From Cadophora sp. MPI-SDFR-AT-0126 (lineage: Eukaryota; Ascomycota; Leotiomycetes; Helotiales; Ploettnerulaceae): a DNA stretch of 64,000 nucleotides. Shown piece after piece: positions 11,876 to 23,878 of this stretch (position 1 is the first letter of the stretch; each line of letters opens with the position of its first letter). The position numbers and the translations under genes are program-made. The notes below the pieces were generated by a model. The model was not told where the DNA came from. It searched no databases and worked only from the letters and a program-made list of their open reading frames with translations. The DNA lies in assembly GCA_020747065.1 (NCBI GenBank), contig JAGMVK010000011.1:186001-250000 (forward strand), read 5' to 3'.

Positions 11876-13414
11876 TCACTTCAAGAACGTAATCGTCTTC
11901 GTCTTAACCCACTCCTCCAACCCCGGCGCCCCGAACCGTCCCCATCCGCTCCCCTTAACACCTCCATGTGGCAACGCCGCCTCGTCATGCACTGTCATAG
12001 AATTGATATGCACAGCACCACTCTCAATCCTCCTCGCGACCCTGAATCCCCTCGCTAAATCCTTCGTAAACACCGCAGATGCAAGACCATACTCAGTATC
12101 ATTCGCGATTTTAATCGCCTCATCCTCGTTATCGACTTCAATCAGCGAGACAGTCGGCCCAAATGATTCCGTGTAATACAAATCCATCTCTTTCTTGACA
12201 CCTTTGACGACAACAGGACGCATACGTTCTGGCGCTGCTTCTTCAGCGTTGATATCTCCGTAGAGGATCTCTGCGCCTTTGCTCGTTGCGTCTTTCAAGA
12301 GAGCTTTGTTTTTCTTTACCCCAACCGGACTGACAAGCACGAGTGCTTCACCAGACTCAGGGAACATCTGGCCGATAGCACCTTTCAAATGCCCCGCAAA
12401 CTCCTTGCTAATGCTCTTCTCAACAATGACTCGCTCGGTAGACATACAAATCTGTCCACTATGCATAAATGCACCAAGTGCACACATGCTTGCTGCGAGA
12501 CCTAGATCCGCATCAGCAAGCACGATGGCAGGTGCCTTTCCCCCGAGCTCCATGAGCACGGGCTTGAGATTCTCCCCGGCGAGTTTGGCGATTTGCCGTC
12601 CGACGGCGGTGCTGCCTGTGAAGTTGATTTTCTTGATGGCTGGGTGCTCAATTAGTGCTTTGGTCACGGAGGGAGCGTCTTCAGGTGCGGTTTGAATCAC
12701 ATTCAGAACGCCGTCTGGGAGACCTGCTTCTCGGAATACTGTGCCGATGACGCCAAGTGAGCGAGGTGCTGTTTCTGAGGCTTTGAAGACGGCTGTGTTG
12801 CCAGCTGCGATGGCGAAGGTTACGGAGCGGAAGCCGAGTGTGTATGTTGCGTTCCTGAGTACAGTCAGTCATGTATTGCTTAAATCCCATATGTTCCTTG
12901 CTGTTTCCTCCTCGGAGAAATTTTCTCTTGTTGATAACACTTCGCTTAAAGACATAAGAAGAAAGACGTACCAAGGCGAAACGCCAAGAATAACGCCATA
13001 CGGCTCCTTCATCACCAGCGCCCCTCTCTTCGGATCACTCAAACTTGGTACAGTTCCCTGGATCCCAGAAATCTTCCCAGCAACATCCCGCAGCTGATTC
13101 ACGGCATTTGGTGCATCAAAACCCGAAGAGTAGAACGTTGTCGCGCCAGCCTCTTCTTCTTGCCACTTGCCTACCTCTTCCATGCGGCGTTCCAGAATGT
13201 CTGCCGCTTTGAGGAAGATGTTCCTGCGCTGGTCGGCTGGAGTCTCAGACCATGATGGGAAGGCAGCTTCAGCTGCTTGCACGGCGGCGAGTGCTTCGGG
13301 AAGACCGGCTACCGAGGCTTGGTGGATCACACTGCTTGTAGAGGGGTTGGTAACGTCGATTGTTTTTAAGGTTGTGATGTCTTTGCCGTTGATTTGGAGG
13401 GGGACGACGAGCAT
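11876..13414 (-). CDS. Aldehyde dehydrogenase, salicylaldehyde/vanillin-dehydrogenase-like
   Basis: Model: complement(join(11876..12854,12972..13414)), 473 aa. The 117-nt intron has GTACGT and CAG ends, phase 2, and restores VSPWNATYTLGFRS. Family motifs: NFTGSTAVGR (cofactor loop), LMELGGKAP with the general-base Glu, HSGQICMSTERV with the nucleophilic Cys, and YTESFGPTVSL. It oxidises an aldehyde to the acid with NAD(P)+. The length and the MLVVPLQINGKD start fit the compact salicylaldehyde dehydrogenase-like group of fungi, but the substrate is not provable. It sits downstream of, and co-directional with, the ADH and near the P450. A CGG-containing direct repeat lies about 190 bp upstream. 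Confidence 0.92.
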
Positions 13415-14443
13415 TTTGGTTGTAAGTGGTGGGTGTTTCTTATGTGGTGTTGTTAGTCCTAGTTCACGAAGTATTATGTATCAATGTCCTGTTTCTACAT
13501 AGATGCAAGAGTTCAATTCGGACAGAGGTCACCAGAAGATTTTATGTCTTGATATATGCCTGCCTAGCTGATCAAAACTGAGCAGACCTATCTACACCGA
13601 ACGGATTGTGGAGCGCGGATTGTGGAGTGTGGCTCCGGATCCCGTTAACGGCATATGCTTAATCCTTCGTACACCACTCTGTGCAAACCATGAATGCCGA
13701 AAAAAGCCTGGAAATAAGTTATTTGAAGGTGATAGGTGCGGTCGGGAAAGCCACTGACCGGGTTCGGATCGCTGGTGCGGGGTTGCTCACAAAGATGCAT
13801 CTCCCCGCACTTCGGGGCTTCTGTTATTGGTAAAGTATTTGGGGCGCGTAAGGCTGATGCGCTCATACAGATATTCTTGAGAAGCTGTAGAATTCCATTT
13901 GTTAACTTGGGATATTTACGATTGGAAGAAGAGACTTGCCCTTTCACACAGTATTTGGTTATGTGTTGTAGGGCTGGTGACGAACACTTCTTCTCCACTA
14001 TGCACCCCGGCGGCGTGAACTGATCAAACAAATATCTAATAACGTGGCTGTAAATGTTTAGTCTCTGGCCAGAGTTGATCCAAATACGTATCTTGATGTG
14101 ATCATACTGAATCCAAACGCGAGACGTTGAATCTCCCTGGGAGTTTGAAATATCGCTTGCTGAGTTAGGGTACAGTTCAATCCTTGTGAACTCTGAAATC
14201 TTTGAGTTGATGTAGATGGTGCGTAGATACTTCTCCAGCAAGCACAGCACGGTAAATCAGGATGCCGCTGGAACCATTTGAAGTTTTTGGACATGTCGAG
14301 ATATTGCCAACGTCCTGTTGTGTGCCCACAAATAAAACCCCGGCCCATCATACACAAGCCTCCAGTATGCAGCTCTCACAAACCGATACTGTACATAACG
14401 CCACATAACCCACTACTAGAATTTATACGATCTTCGGGCCGCT
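13415..14443. other. Intergenic region (ALDH promoter)
   Basis: No gene is supported. It contains the ALDH promoter, including the direct repeat at 13602-13627, and otherwise nothing recognisable. Confidence 0.55.
13602..13627. repeat. Tandem CGGATTGTGGAG direct repeat
   Basis: The 12-mer CGGATTGTGGAG occurs twice with a two-base gap (13602-13613 and 13616-13627), giving CGG-N11-CGG in direct orientation, followed by CTCCGG. Spaced CGG half-sites are the usual target form of Zn2Cys6 regulators. It lies 188-213 bp upstream of the ALDH start. Function as an operator is inference. Confidence 0.45.
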
Positions 14444-15599
14444 TCAGAATCCTTTGATATACTTGTGCTTCTCCGTCGTCTCAATAACCTCAAACTTCAT
14501 CCCCACCTCCACCTCGCCTTCATTTCTCGGGCAACTCAGCATCCCAAAACACGGCTTCCACTTTATCCCCTCATCAACCCTCCTATAACTGACCAGCGTA
14601 TCCCACGGCTCCTTTTTGTCCTTCTCCGCCGTCTCCGGATCTACATTGGGGACCTGGCATCTCGCACATCTAGCTTGGACATCGATGTCCAGCGGTTTGT
14701 TGCCGCCTCCAAATATGGATTGAGCAATTCCGGACTTCTGCTCTCCAAGAGGTAAAATCCGCACCGTTTTCCAGCTATCCTCACTCCATGCGCTGGGCAG
14801 ACCACCCTTACTTGTCGACCCTGAACCTGAGGACTCCTCACCCCCTTTGACAATAATATTCGGCCTAAACCTCTCCACTCCAATCTCATTATGTCCCTTT
14901 TCTTTCAGCCTTCCGTTCAGCTCCCTCAGACTCGCTTCATTCGCAATAAGCAAAGGCATCACATCTGGGAAATTCGTGCTCTCCTCCCTTCCCAGTATCT
15001 CCGGCGCGCCGTTCCCTCTCACCATCCGCGGAGTGGGACCTTTATAGACCAGCTTCACGGGCTTCGAGAAAAAGGTTGTGAAGATGGAGTTTATACTGTC
15101 GGAGTAGACGTAGCCATCGGTTTCGTAGTCCCAAATGTTGACCTGGGCGATGGTGGTGTTGGTGGAGAGCCAGTCAGGGGATGGGCGTGCGGGGATGGTG
15201 ATGCTGTGGGGAGTGGAGCGAATTGATATTGTGAGGTTTGTAGAATCGATCGAGGTATCGATTAGCGTCATTTCGGATATATCGCGAATAGTTATGAATC
15301 TATGGGGTTGAAGATGTCAGCTAATGTATTGACAAGATTGCAATTCGGACAATGATGCCACAAGCAGGCGCTGCATTGCTTTACAATCCCAACAGTAACT
15401 GTAATACGAGAAACGAAATGGCCTACTTCATAGTCTCAGCATCGACAAACATCCATCTTCTATCTAAATCCAATCCCTGCCTCGTAAGATACGATTTCTG
15501 AATTGAGATGCCGCGACATGATTTGATGGGGTAGATGCGCAACTCTGTAATCTCGCTGGTGGCAGACGGCCCAGAGAAAGGATTGAGTATGTCAAGCAT
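14444..15599 (-). CDS. MOSC-domain protein (mARC-like)
   Basis: Model: complement(join(14444..15299,15427..15599)), 342 aa. The first exon was recovered from the raw sequence. It encodes the MOSC N-terminal beta-barrel signature ELRIYPIKSCRG and GLDLDRRWMFVD, joined through a 127-nt intron (GTAGGC donor, ATAG acceptor) to FITIRDISEM. The C-terminal MOSC domain has RCARCQVPNVDPET, where the conserved Cys (about residue 270) is the expected molybdenum or persulfide ligand. Members related to mitochondrial amidoxime-reducing component reduce N-hydroxylated compounds with a Mo cofactor. This is family knowledge; I cannot tell a substrate. A Gly/Ser-rich insertion (GGEESSGSGS) sits before the MOSC core. 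Confidence 0.88.
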
Positions 15600-16081
15600 T
15601 ATGTACGCCGTTCTATGTATGCGAGATATTGGTAATTGGAACGCGATACATTTGCGAGTGGAAGCTTTGACGGAGGGGACTTTTGAAGCTTACGAAGCTA
15701 GAGATCAGTGACGTTGATGGCGGGCAGGGCGGGGTAGCTTCGGGTAAGTGACCTCGGCAATACCCCATTCTACCATAAGACTTTGTCTTGTTTACTTCAA
15801 GCGATACAACGAAGTGCTTTAATGATACTTCATTACAAGTGATACTGAATCGTCATCGATGGTCGAGTTCACTGTTGTTGCATTTCATTTGCGTGTAGTA
15901 TGTCAATTCCTCTTCCATCGTTCAAAGAATTCGTAGCCAGTATCCCTTTTCACGAGGGAGCTGTAGAGAAGTGGATTTGATATGGTGAATTTAGCTCCAA
16001 TAGCTGGCGACTTGCATTATCATTTTTTAGAAATCCATGCGCCAGCACTCCATCTCTTATGCAATTAGTGCAATTAAACTA
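15600..16081. other. Intergenic region
   Basis: The 5' flank of the MOSC gene and the 3' flank of the FAD oxidoreductase. No gene, RNA or repeat is recognised. Confidence 0.55.
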
Positions 16082-17752
16082 TCAAGCCGCAGTCTTTGTC
16101 CACTCAACACCAAGCTGCATGTAATTCCAGCAAACTGTCTCACGTTAGCATTGATCAATTTAGAACACCTCACCCATCATCGATTCCTCCGTCTTACAAG
16201 AGGTTGAACACAGTATCGAAGAGTAAAACTTACTTGACCACCCCAAGTCATCCCTAAACATCCTCTTCAAATCCTCCTCTCCACTCGTCGTCCCATTCTC
16301 CGGTCCGTAACAGACCGCCTTCTTGCCGACCGCAATCGCAATCATGGGTGGTACTTCCGGAAACTCATCAAAAGTCGGCTTTGTGCCAAACTTAGCTTGC
16401 AGAATGACTTTGTGAATGCTCGAGGCGGCAATGTGTCCCATTGCCATGGCAGCACCGCAACGTTTGATACCTGACCAAGATGCGATGTCACCGACGGCGT
16501 AGTGTGCACGTGCGGTGGGAGAGTCGATGAGAAGATTCATGCTGTGTTTGTTAGTCTGTGTTTGAGGAGTTCGGAGAGGAATGGTGCAGGTACGTACGTA
16601 TTGTGGATCTTAATTAAGCCATCAGTATCTAATGTTGACTTCGGCATGAATGTAGTGGTTGGCACACTCTTCGAAACAGCAAAGATCACTTTTCCAGCAA
16701 ATATTTGCTTCCCACTAGATAAGGTGAGTCTATATCTTGGACTCCTATCAGTAGATTCGACTTCGACATTCTCGGTTACTCGCTCATTGACAATGAGTTC
16801 CACTCCACCCTCTCGAAGGACTTCAGCACTACGGTCTTTGAAGTCGTCCGGTAGTGGTTCGGAAGAGAGAAGTTTGTCGCGGGAGTGGATTAGTGTTACT
16901 TTCTGCGTTGGTTCCACCATCTTGATCTCAGCGGCCATTTCAACACCAACAGCACCTGCGCACGTCAAATTCTGACCTCCTTTCGCAGCCGAAAAGTACA
17001 TACCTCCACCAATAACCACCACACCCTCCTTCGCAGCTTTTATTTCCTCAATATGCTTCCCAGTCTCAACCATATACGCCTTCCTGGTCAATGACTGTGG
17101 AACGGTAGGCCATTGCCTCCGCAACCCAGTTGCGATGACCAGGTAATCGTAGCTCTCGTCATATTCCGTCCCTGATATTGTATCCGCTATTGTAGCAATC
17201 TTGGCTTCTGTGTTGACTTTCAAGACACTGCCTTGTGCCCAGGATAGACCTGGCGCTTTCAAGGCAGGAAGGTCTGCAAATCTGACCCAGTTCTTGGAGG
17301 CGTAGTCGGTTGAGGCAAGCGCAAGGGGAGAGCCGATGAGGTGGTCTGGTGGCAGTGGCAGTCAGTCTTCCATTTTTCAATCCTGCAAGCAATTTGAGTT
17401 AAGAGAAGAACTCACAATATCCATCCCTCTCATCCACGATCTTGATCTCAACGGGTATCACGATACCGCTCTCTCCTTTAGGATCATGCAATCTCGCTCT
17501 CGCTTCTTTACCATTACAATAATCATACAAATTCAGTGCAGCCGAGAGCCCAGCATACGATCCCCCAATGACCAAGACTCTGATTGGCGCCTCGATTGAT
17601 CCCATGTTTGGTTTTATTTGTCCTGGTCCTGGTCTTTGATTTGCCGCCGAAGAGAAGCAAACGTAACTAGACCAAGAACCAGAGCGTTGAAGCCGAGACA
17701 GCGAGAAAAAGGAACGACGAAATGGAAGAAGAAAATTCTGTACTTGTATCAT
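16082..17752 (-). CDS. AIF/AMID-like FAD-dependent NAD(P)H oxidoreductase
   Basis: Model: complement(join(16082..16134,16234..16541,16598..16955,17004..17345,17416..17752)), 465 aa. The FAD-binding motif VIGGSYAGLSA is near residue 60, then YLVIATGLR, the NAD(P)H-binding VVVIGGGAVGVEMAAE, and HYAVGDIA. The last exon supplies the family ending CWNYMQLGVEW. It should transfer electrons from NAD(P)H to a quinone or other acceptor. From the ATG at 17752 the first ~45 residues are Arg/Ser/Phe-rich with no acid, like a mitochondrial presequence. A second ATG at 17605 (MGSIEAPIRV) would give a cytosolic form. Intron 16956-17003 is only 48 nt, in frame and stop-free; its retention would split the second dinucleotide motif. 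It is divergent from the acyl-CoA ligase across a region with two iron-repressor-type sites. Confidence 0.88.
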
Positions 17753-18464
17753 TGCGAGAAGAGAAATATGAGAGGAGAAAGTGAGATTTAAAGTACGTCC
17801 AGTACGTGGGTCTTACCAAGAAAGTTGTAGCTGTATCGTATGCTATCTACGCGTGCTGGGCAGATACCTGGGGAAATGCGTGCCTCTCACCAACGTGCAA
17901 GTACCGTACCCAGCCAGAAACAGGCAGAACAGCAATGACTCTTAATGCTCACTCATTTCAGGCCTTCCATGTCCATGTCGCGGCTGAAGACAAGAGTCCT
18001 TACAAGACCGAAACACAATCCAAACTTCTCTCGTAAAAGCAAGCCGATATCGCGTTCGGGAACAACAGGTCTCGAGGCAGAGACTGAAGGAAAGTGAGCA
18101 AGAGGGAGAATACCGATCGGACGGAACAAGCAACCCTCCTCTGACTTGACTGACGGTCTAGTACCGACCCCTCCCCTCCCGATGCTCGGTAACCCTCGGC
18201 AATCCATCTGATTAGATGTCTTGGCTGTGTAATCTTTTTCTTTCCTTCTTTCAGTTCAGTCCAAACCAGGTAGGAGATGCAGAAGTCGGGAGGAGACGAT
18301 ACAAGCAGGACGTATGCAGGTCTGTACACGCCAAGCTGAAGGATTTGATAGCGTCGGCCCCGCTATTGCAAGCTATCGGCCAGGGTGTGTCCAGGGATGC
18401 TCAGGCCATTTGATCCATGTAAGCCACTAAGTGTGACGCTGCAATACGCCATCGAGCGGGATGG

Positions 18465-18473
18465 ATCTGATAA
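18465..18473 (+). promoter_or_regulatory. SREA-type GATA site ATCTGATAA
   Basis: Exact match to ATCWGATAA, the consensus recognised by the fungal siderophore-repressing GATA factors (SREA/SRE1 family). It lies about 0.7 kb from both flanking starts. Confidence 0.55.
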
Positions 18474-18494
18474 CTTTTTTCGCTGGAAATTATC

Positions 18495-18503
18495 TTATCT
18501 GAT
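18495..18503 (-). promoter_or_regulatory. SREA-type GATA site ATCAGATAA
   Basis: Exact match on the minus strand (TTATCTGAT on plus). It is 30 bases from the previous site and overlaps the inverted repeat GATCATC-TTCC-GATGATC at 18501-18518. Confidence 0.55.
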
Positions 18504-19187
18504 CATCTTCCGATGATCGGATCTCACCGCTCCAAGCCAGTCTTGTCGTAGTGGACGCGGTTTGATTATTAGATTATGAGATGATTAGTTTTGGGGTTGG
18601 AAGTGGGTTTGGTCTGGTGGGTATTGTGTGAAAGCTGTTCTGTCTTGACCCCACTGATGGCGTGGAGGCTTTCATGAAAGCACATGTTTCGTTATGGAGA
18701 GTGCCTTTCAGAGATGATCTTTTTCGCTGCTCTGCGAATACGAACATTCGCACAGAAGTTGAAGTACGCCACATAGGCTCGTCGAAGTGACAGACCCAGG
18801 CAATACAAGCTGCAGCTACGGAAAAGAGAAGGGCGAACCCAGCTGATCGACCCCTTCCAAGTTATCCATCTTCCAGAAATTTATCCTGTCCCTCGGCAAG
18901 AAGTGGTGGAAGCCATCCAAGTACGGTAGGTCATGTCAACAAGACAAGGGTTCTCTAGTTCACATCCGCCCAAACTGGCATGCCGGAGCAGTGATCCAGA
19001 ATGCCATGCTCTCAAAAACCAGGACTGAGTGACCTAAGTACCTGCATGTCACAATTTCTATACGCTATCATCTTCAGATGGGCATCTTCCAGCAGAAATA
19101 CCAACATTTTGCTATCTTTTAAATCCGGGACTTTGGTTGAGCGTTCCCCTCTCACTTACTTATCTGTAACTATCGCCAGGTTTCATT

Positions 19188-21241
19188 ATGTCTTCTGCTC
19201 AGAATGTTCCACTTCAGCGTCTCCAGCAAACGAAACACCATCTTACCGGGGTCTCAACACGAAATTCAGATTCTAAACTCTCAATTGTGCACGGCGAACT
19301 CGATCCACCACTCAGAGACCTCACACTAGGAAGTCTCCTCGACGAACAGACTTCCATCCGTGGGAAGAAAGAATGTCTAGTCGTAGCACATACGAGAACA
19401 AGATGGACCTACTCAGAACTTCAACGACGGAGCAGGACTCTGGCTAAGGGTATGCTGGCTCTCGGATTAAAAAGAGGCGATAGAATTGGAATACTGGCTA
19501 GTAACTGTGAGGAATATGTTGCCACTTTTTTCGCTGCGGGGTACATTGGATGTATTTTGGTGGTGTTGAACGCGACTTATACCGCTGAGGAGGCATTGCA
19601 TGCATTGCAACATTCTGGTAAGTCCTACTCAAAGCGAATCTCTGTAGATGAACATGATCTGACTGGTAGTCAGAATGCAAATTATTATTCATCGAAGAGA
19701 AATACGGACGACACTCCAATACAGAACTTCTCACCCAGCTAAGCGATGACCCAGCCCAGACGCCAGATCTGAAAACAATTGCAACCCTTCATGGGACTTT
19801 CGAGGATTTTAGGACTTACTCTGATATTATTGATGGTCTTAGTTCAGGCGTTTCAGAAGTGGAATTCGACAAAGCAGCAAGGTTGACACATACCCATGAT
19901 GTGTGTAATCTACAGTACACGAGCGGTTCGACTGGTCACCCCAAAGCTGCGATGTTAACACACCAGTAAGTCTCAGCTCTTCCATTCGACTGAACAACAC
20001 GATACTATAAGATTCTGATTTGGCTCAGTAATCTGATCAACAACGCTCGCTTCATCGGCCACCGCATGTCTTTCACCCCCTCAGACACCCTCTGCTGCCC
20101 ACCCCCTCTCTTCCACTGCTTTGGCCTCGTCCTTGGTCTGCTAACCTGTCTCACCCACGGCTCGTCCATGATAATCCCCTCACCAACCTTTTCCGCGCCC
20201 GCAGTCCTCTCCGTTCTCTCCACCGAAAATGTCACAGCCCTCCACGGCGTCCCCGCCATGTTCGAAGAATTGCTCTCTCTTCCACGGCCCACAACTTTCT
20301 CCTGTCCGAATCTGCGAACGGGAATCATAGCCGGTGCACCGGTACCAAAACCTCTCATGGAGAGGCTGTTCAAGGAATTGAATATGACGGAGTATACCTC
20401 CAGTTATGGTCTTACAGAAGCGAGTCCTACCTGTTTCAACGCCACGACCACGACAAGTATCGAGCGTAGACTGAACAGTGTCGGGAAAGTCATGCCGCAT
20501 ATGCACGCGAAAATAGTAGGTCACGATGGGCAGATTGTACCTGTGGGACAGAGAGGTGAGTTGTGTATGGCGGGATATAGTTTGCAGAAGGGGTACTGGC
20601 AGAATGAGGAGAAGACAAGCGAGTGCATGGTGAGGGATGAGAGTGGTGTGCTTTGGTTGCATACGGGTGATGAGGCGGTATTTGACAAGGAGGGATATTG
20701 CACTATTACGGGGAGGTTCAAGGATATCATAATTCGAGGTTCGTGTCACTCTTCGTGTAGCAACCATTGTGCTTGTTGTCGTTTGCTAACCATCCCAAAA
20801 ACAGGTGGCGAAAACATTTACCCTATCGAAATCGAATCCCGCCTCACCTCCCATCCCTCGGGCCACATCCTCCGCTCTGCAGTCGTCGGCATCCCGCACC
20901 ACAAATACGGTGAAATTGTGGTAGCTTTCCTCTTGCCATCGCGCTTCTCGCACTGGCTCGATCGGCCCACAGACGAGGAGTTGCGTGGCTGGGTCAGGCA
21001 GGCTCTCGGCTGGCATAAGGCGCCGGTGCATGTGTTTTGGTTTGGAGATGAGGAAGTGGGCATGGATGAGGTGCCACAGACAGGCAGTGGGAAGGTAAAG
21101 AAACATGTTCTGAGGAAGTTGGGCGAGGAGATTGTGAAGGGAGTGAGCGAGAGGGCGAAGAGTGTACAAATTGATGAGACGAGGTTAGAAAAGAGAGAGG
21201 TTGTTATGGGCGAGATTGCGGAAGAAGAGCAGACATTCTAG
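19188..21241 (+). CDS. Acyl-CoA ligase (ANL family), probable SidI-like mevalonyl-CoA ligase
   Basis: Model: join(19188..19617,19674..19965,20029..20738,20805..21241), 622 aa. AMP-binding motif YTSGSTGHPKAAM is near 225-237, followed by SSYGLTEASP, LHTGDEAVFDKEGYCTITGR and the catalytic-Lys tail region TGSGKVKKHVLR. It activates a carboxylic acid to acyl-AMP and then acyl-CoA. The N-terminus contains RLQQTKHHL, an exact match to the PTS2 pattern R-L-x5-H-L, and there is no SKL-type C-terminus. SidI, the mevalonyl-CoA ligase of extracellular siderophore synthesis, is a peroxisomal PTS2 enzyme. With sidA nearby and two SREA-type sites upstream, SidI is the best guess; a generic 4-coumarate/fatty-acyl ligase is the alternative. 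Intron 3 (66 nt) is in frame and stop-free; its retention would insert a Cys-rich segment at the hinge. Confidence 0.85.
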
Positions 21242-23878
21242 GGATGAAAGGCGGTGAAGATAAATGAACTCCTTAGCTTATACTTAGATCATGAGTATAC
21301 AGTAATTGCTTGCCGCAAGGCGAGAATTGTGGTGTGCTTGAGATTACTTGCATTTCGCTTGGCAACTTGAAAAATTCGATACGGAGCCCGACAACCCACC
21401 AACAGGTCCCAGAAACGTAATCTGGGAATCTAATAGCACGAATCCCGACCTATTCGTGACTTGCAAGAAGCTGCAGTGGGTTGCCACAACACCCACATCG
21501 TCACTCTGGTCCGAAACCACTGTATACGAAGCTGAAGCAGATCGGTCCCTCTATCCGCATAATCCAAGTTTCTACTGCGCCGCCTTTCTACCGCTCGCCC
21601 AGCACGAGTGCCGGCCAAGCTTCCTTCTTCTCTTCCAATGCATATACACCGTGTGATTATGTTGGCGCCAAGAGAGTATGTAGGTTTATTCGGACGTCAT
21701 CGAATCGGCTTCATCAGATCTTCTTCTCAGTATGCGCTGCTCCACAGCCCATGTCCCGCTCTTGAGCTCTTGGATTCCTTCATTTTGAGCCACATACGAC
21801 ACAGCTGACGCAATCTTATGTGATGACAGAATGTTATCGCATCCAGAGTGTTGTCTTTGTGGAAAGTAGGGATGAGGTGGGCGTTACCGCTGGCGCTTCT
21901 GTTTGGGTCGCTGTTGGAGAGGATGGCCTTTGCTCGAGCAGAGGAAGACGGGACGTCTTTGAATGAGAACTTGCTTTGGGCGGTTGGGTAATTGTTTGTT
22001 CGAAATTTGATTGCTCAATAAGGTTGGCATCGGAATGGTGAGCTGGCACTTTGCCGGTGGGAAGGGCATAGGAGAAGAGGTCCATCTTGTGTGCTTTCTA
22101 GCTCGTTGGACTGGATTCGACAAACAACGTCTAAAGAGAATAGCATTTGTGTCTGTTGAAATGAATCGAATTTTGAATAATGTATCTAGAAATGATAAAT
22201 GAACACATTGCTGGGGAAGAGGGGAAGCACACTTCAGGAGTGAGGTCATTTTCTGTTGTCACGTAGCCGATGCTTGCTTGATGTCCCACGAGACATCGCT
22301 GCTTGCAGCTATACTGTACAGCAGAAGAGGGGCCGTACTGTACATCCCACGCCCAAGAATAAAGACAGTTTGAAGATTTGATGTGATATCCACAGATCAT
22401 CCTGCAAGAACCATCGGATTGACACAATACCTGCGCTTCTTGCGGACCAACCCTTTCGAATAACTTCTCGTCTTGCGAAAACAATAACCGCTGCACCCAC
22501 GAATCACTACAATATCAAGCTCAATAAAAAAAAAATGACCCGTTTTGGCCTGCAAAATTGCATCTGGGTCTTCAATGAACGAATGCTCGTAACAAATGGC
22601 AGACACACACACACCCGCTAAAAGCTCGACCCAGGGTCTTTAGATCGATAGACTTCAAGATCATCTGGGACTTCAAGCCGTGAAGGACTTCGTGGTCTCC
22701 GATGCATGGCAAACTATTGCGTGGCCTGGCTTAGTCCCCGCCGAGACACTGACTCGCGGGATTCACGAGCAAATGGTTCGCAGAAAATCATGAAAAAAGC
22801 AAACCAACCGACATCTCTACCCTAGCTACATAGCCTATAATGTCCAATTCCGGATATCCAACCCAACGGGTCGACTAATACATTCTTTTAGCGGACTTCG
22901 CGCCGAAAACGAGCGGGCAGACATGGTTTGTTCGTCCTCAACGATAGTTGATACAGTCCGCCACGAAATGAGTAGCTTTCGTCTTCAAAATCCAAATATA
23001 TCTCACCCGATATCGGGAGCAGCCGCAACGGAGAAATGGCTCCTCTGAAACATTACTCTTACATAAAAAATATGAGGCAAAGCAGGAACAACAACAACAA
23101 CAAACCCGTCCCGTCTACAGCCCTGCCCAGCGGGCCATCTTCCCACCATCCCACCAAGTGTTCAGATGAGAGTCCTACCCCACCTTCCACAAATAGCCAA
23201 GTTAGTAGGAAGATGTGGACGGAGTGGGTGTGTGGAGGCAAGGTGATTGGATTAGAGTTATCAGATCAAGCTAAGCGAGGAGTGCGGAAGCGAGCGAAGG
23301 GGGGCACTAGCGCGTCCAGGCGAAAATTTTGCCTCTGGAAAAACAAATCACAGCAAATCATAAGAACACATTCTTGTATGCTGTGCAGCTCCTCGGGCAA
23401 ATGTGTAGGTTCCCTGGTTTCGCGTCCTGCATTTAAAAACGGACGGGCATGCGATGGCTGGTAGGATGAAAGCTATAAATCGTCTTTTATTGACGCTTAG
23501 GGCGGCATCATCTGCTGCCCTAACAATAACATCCGACATGTGCATCTGCCCCTGTTCTAGATTAACCAACGATCACCGATCGATCGTCTCTCTCGAGAAG
23601 GCTTCAGACACCCCACTCACATCATTTTTGCTTGGATGTAGATTCCCGTGCCAGGTGATCGAAAGCCGAGGTCACGTTTCTGCAGCCGGCCCGTCACGGC
23701 GTGAGGAGCGAGCCCCCAAGGAACTGCCAACGACTCATGGCGCTTGCAATTTCTGTGCTACCGAGTTATCCCATCCATCTATATGCTGTGGGTATTGTCG
23801 TCATTTCATTTCTGGCTCGTTACGTTGCATCTATCAGGAAGTATTTATTATCGAAGTGAAAGAGAAGAGATTTTCACG
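21242..23878. other. Intergenic region
   Basis: No gene is supported over 2.6 kb. It holds short AC and CAA microsatellites (about 22606-22616 and 23087-23103), a poly-A run near 22526, and one SREA-type site at 23258-23266. Confidence 0.55.
23258..23266 (-). promoter_or_regulatory. SREA-type GATA site ATCTGATAA
   Basis: Exact ATCWGATAA on the minus strand, about 610 bp upstream of the orphan condensation-like gene. Confidence 0.5.

Larger units (their letters stand above)
17753..19187. promoter_or_regulatory. Divergent promoter between FAD oxidoreductase and acyl-CoA ligase
   Basis: There is no gene in these 1.4 kb. It carries two ATCWGATAA sites (listed separately), an extra GATAA-type TTATCTT at 18490-18496, a TTATCTG about 25 bases before the ligase ATG, and a 7-bp inverted repeat at 18501-18518. 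Shared iron-responsive control of both flanking genes is inference. Confidence 0.5.

Noticed and set aside
22600..22720. tRNA-like B-box (CTGGGTCGAGC on the minus strand)
   Set aside because: No matching A box, acceptor stem or anticodon stem could be paired around it.
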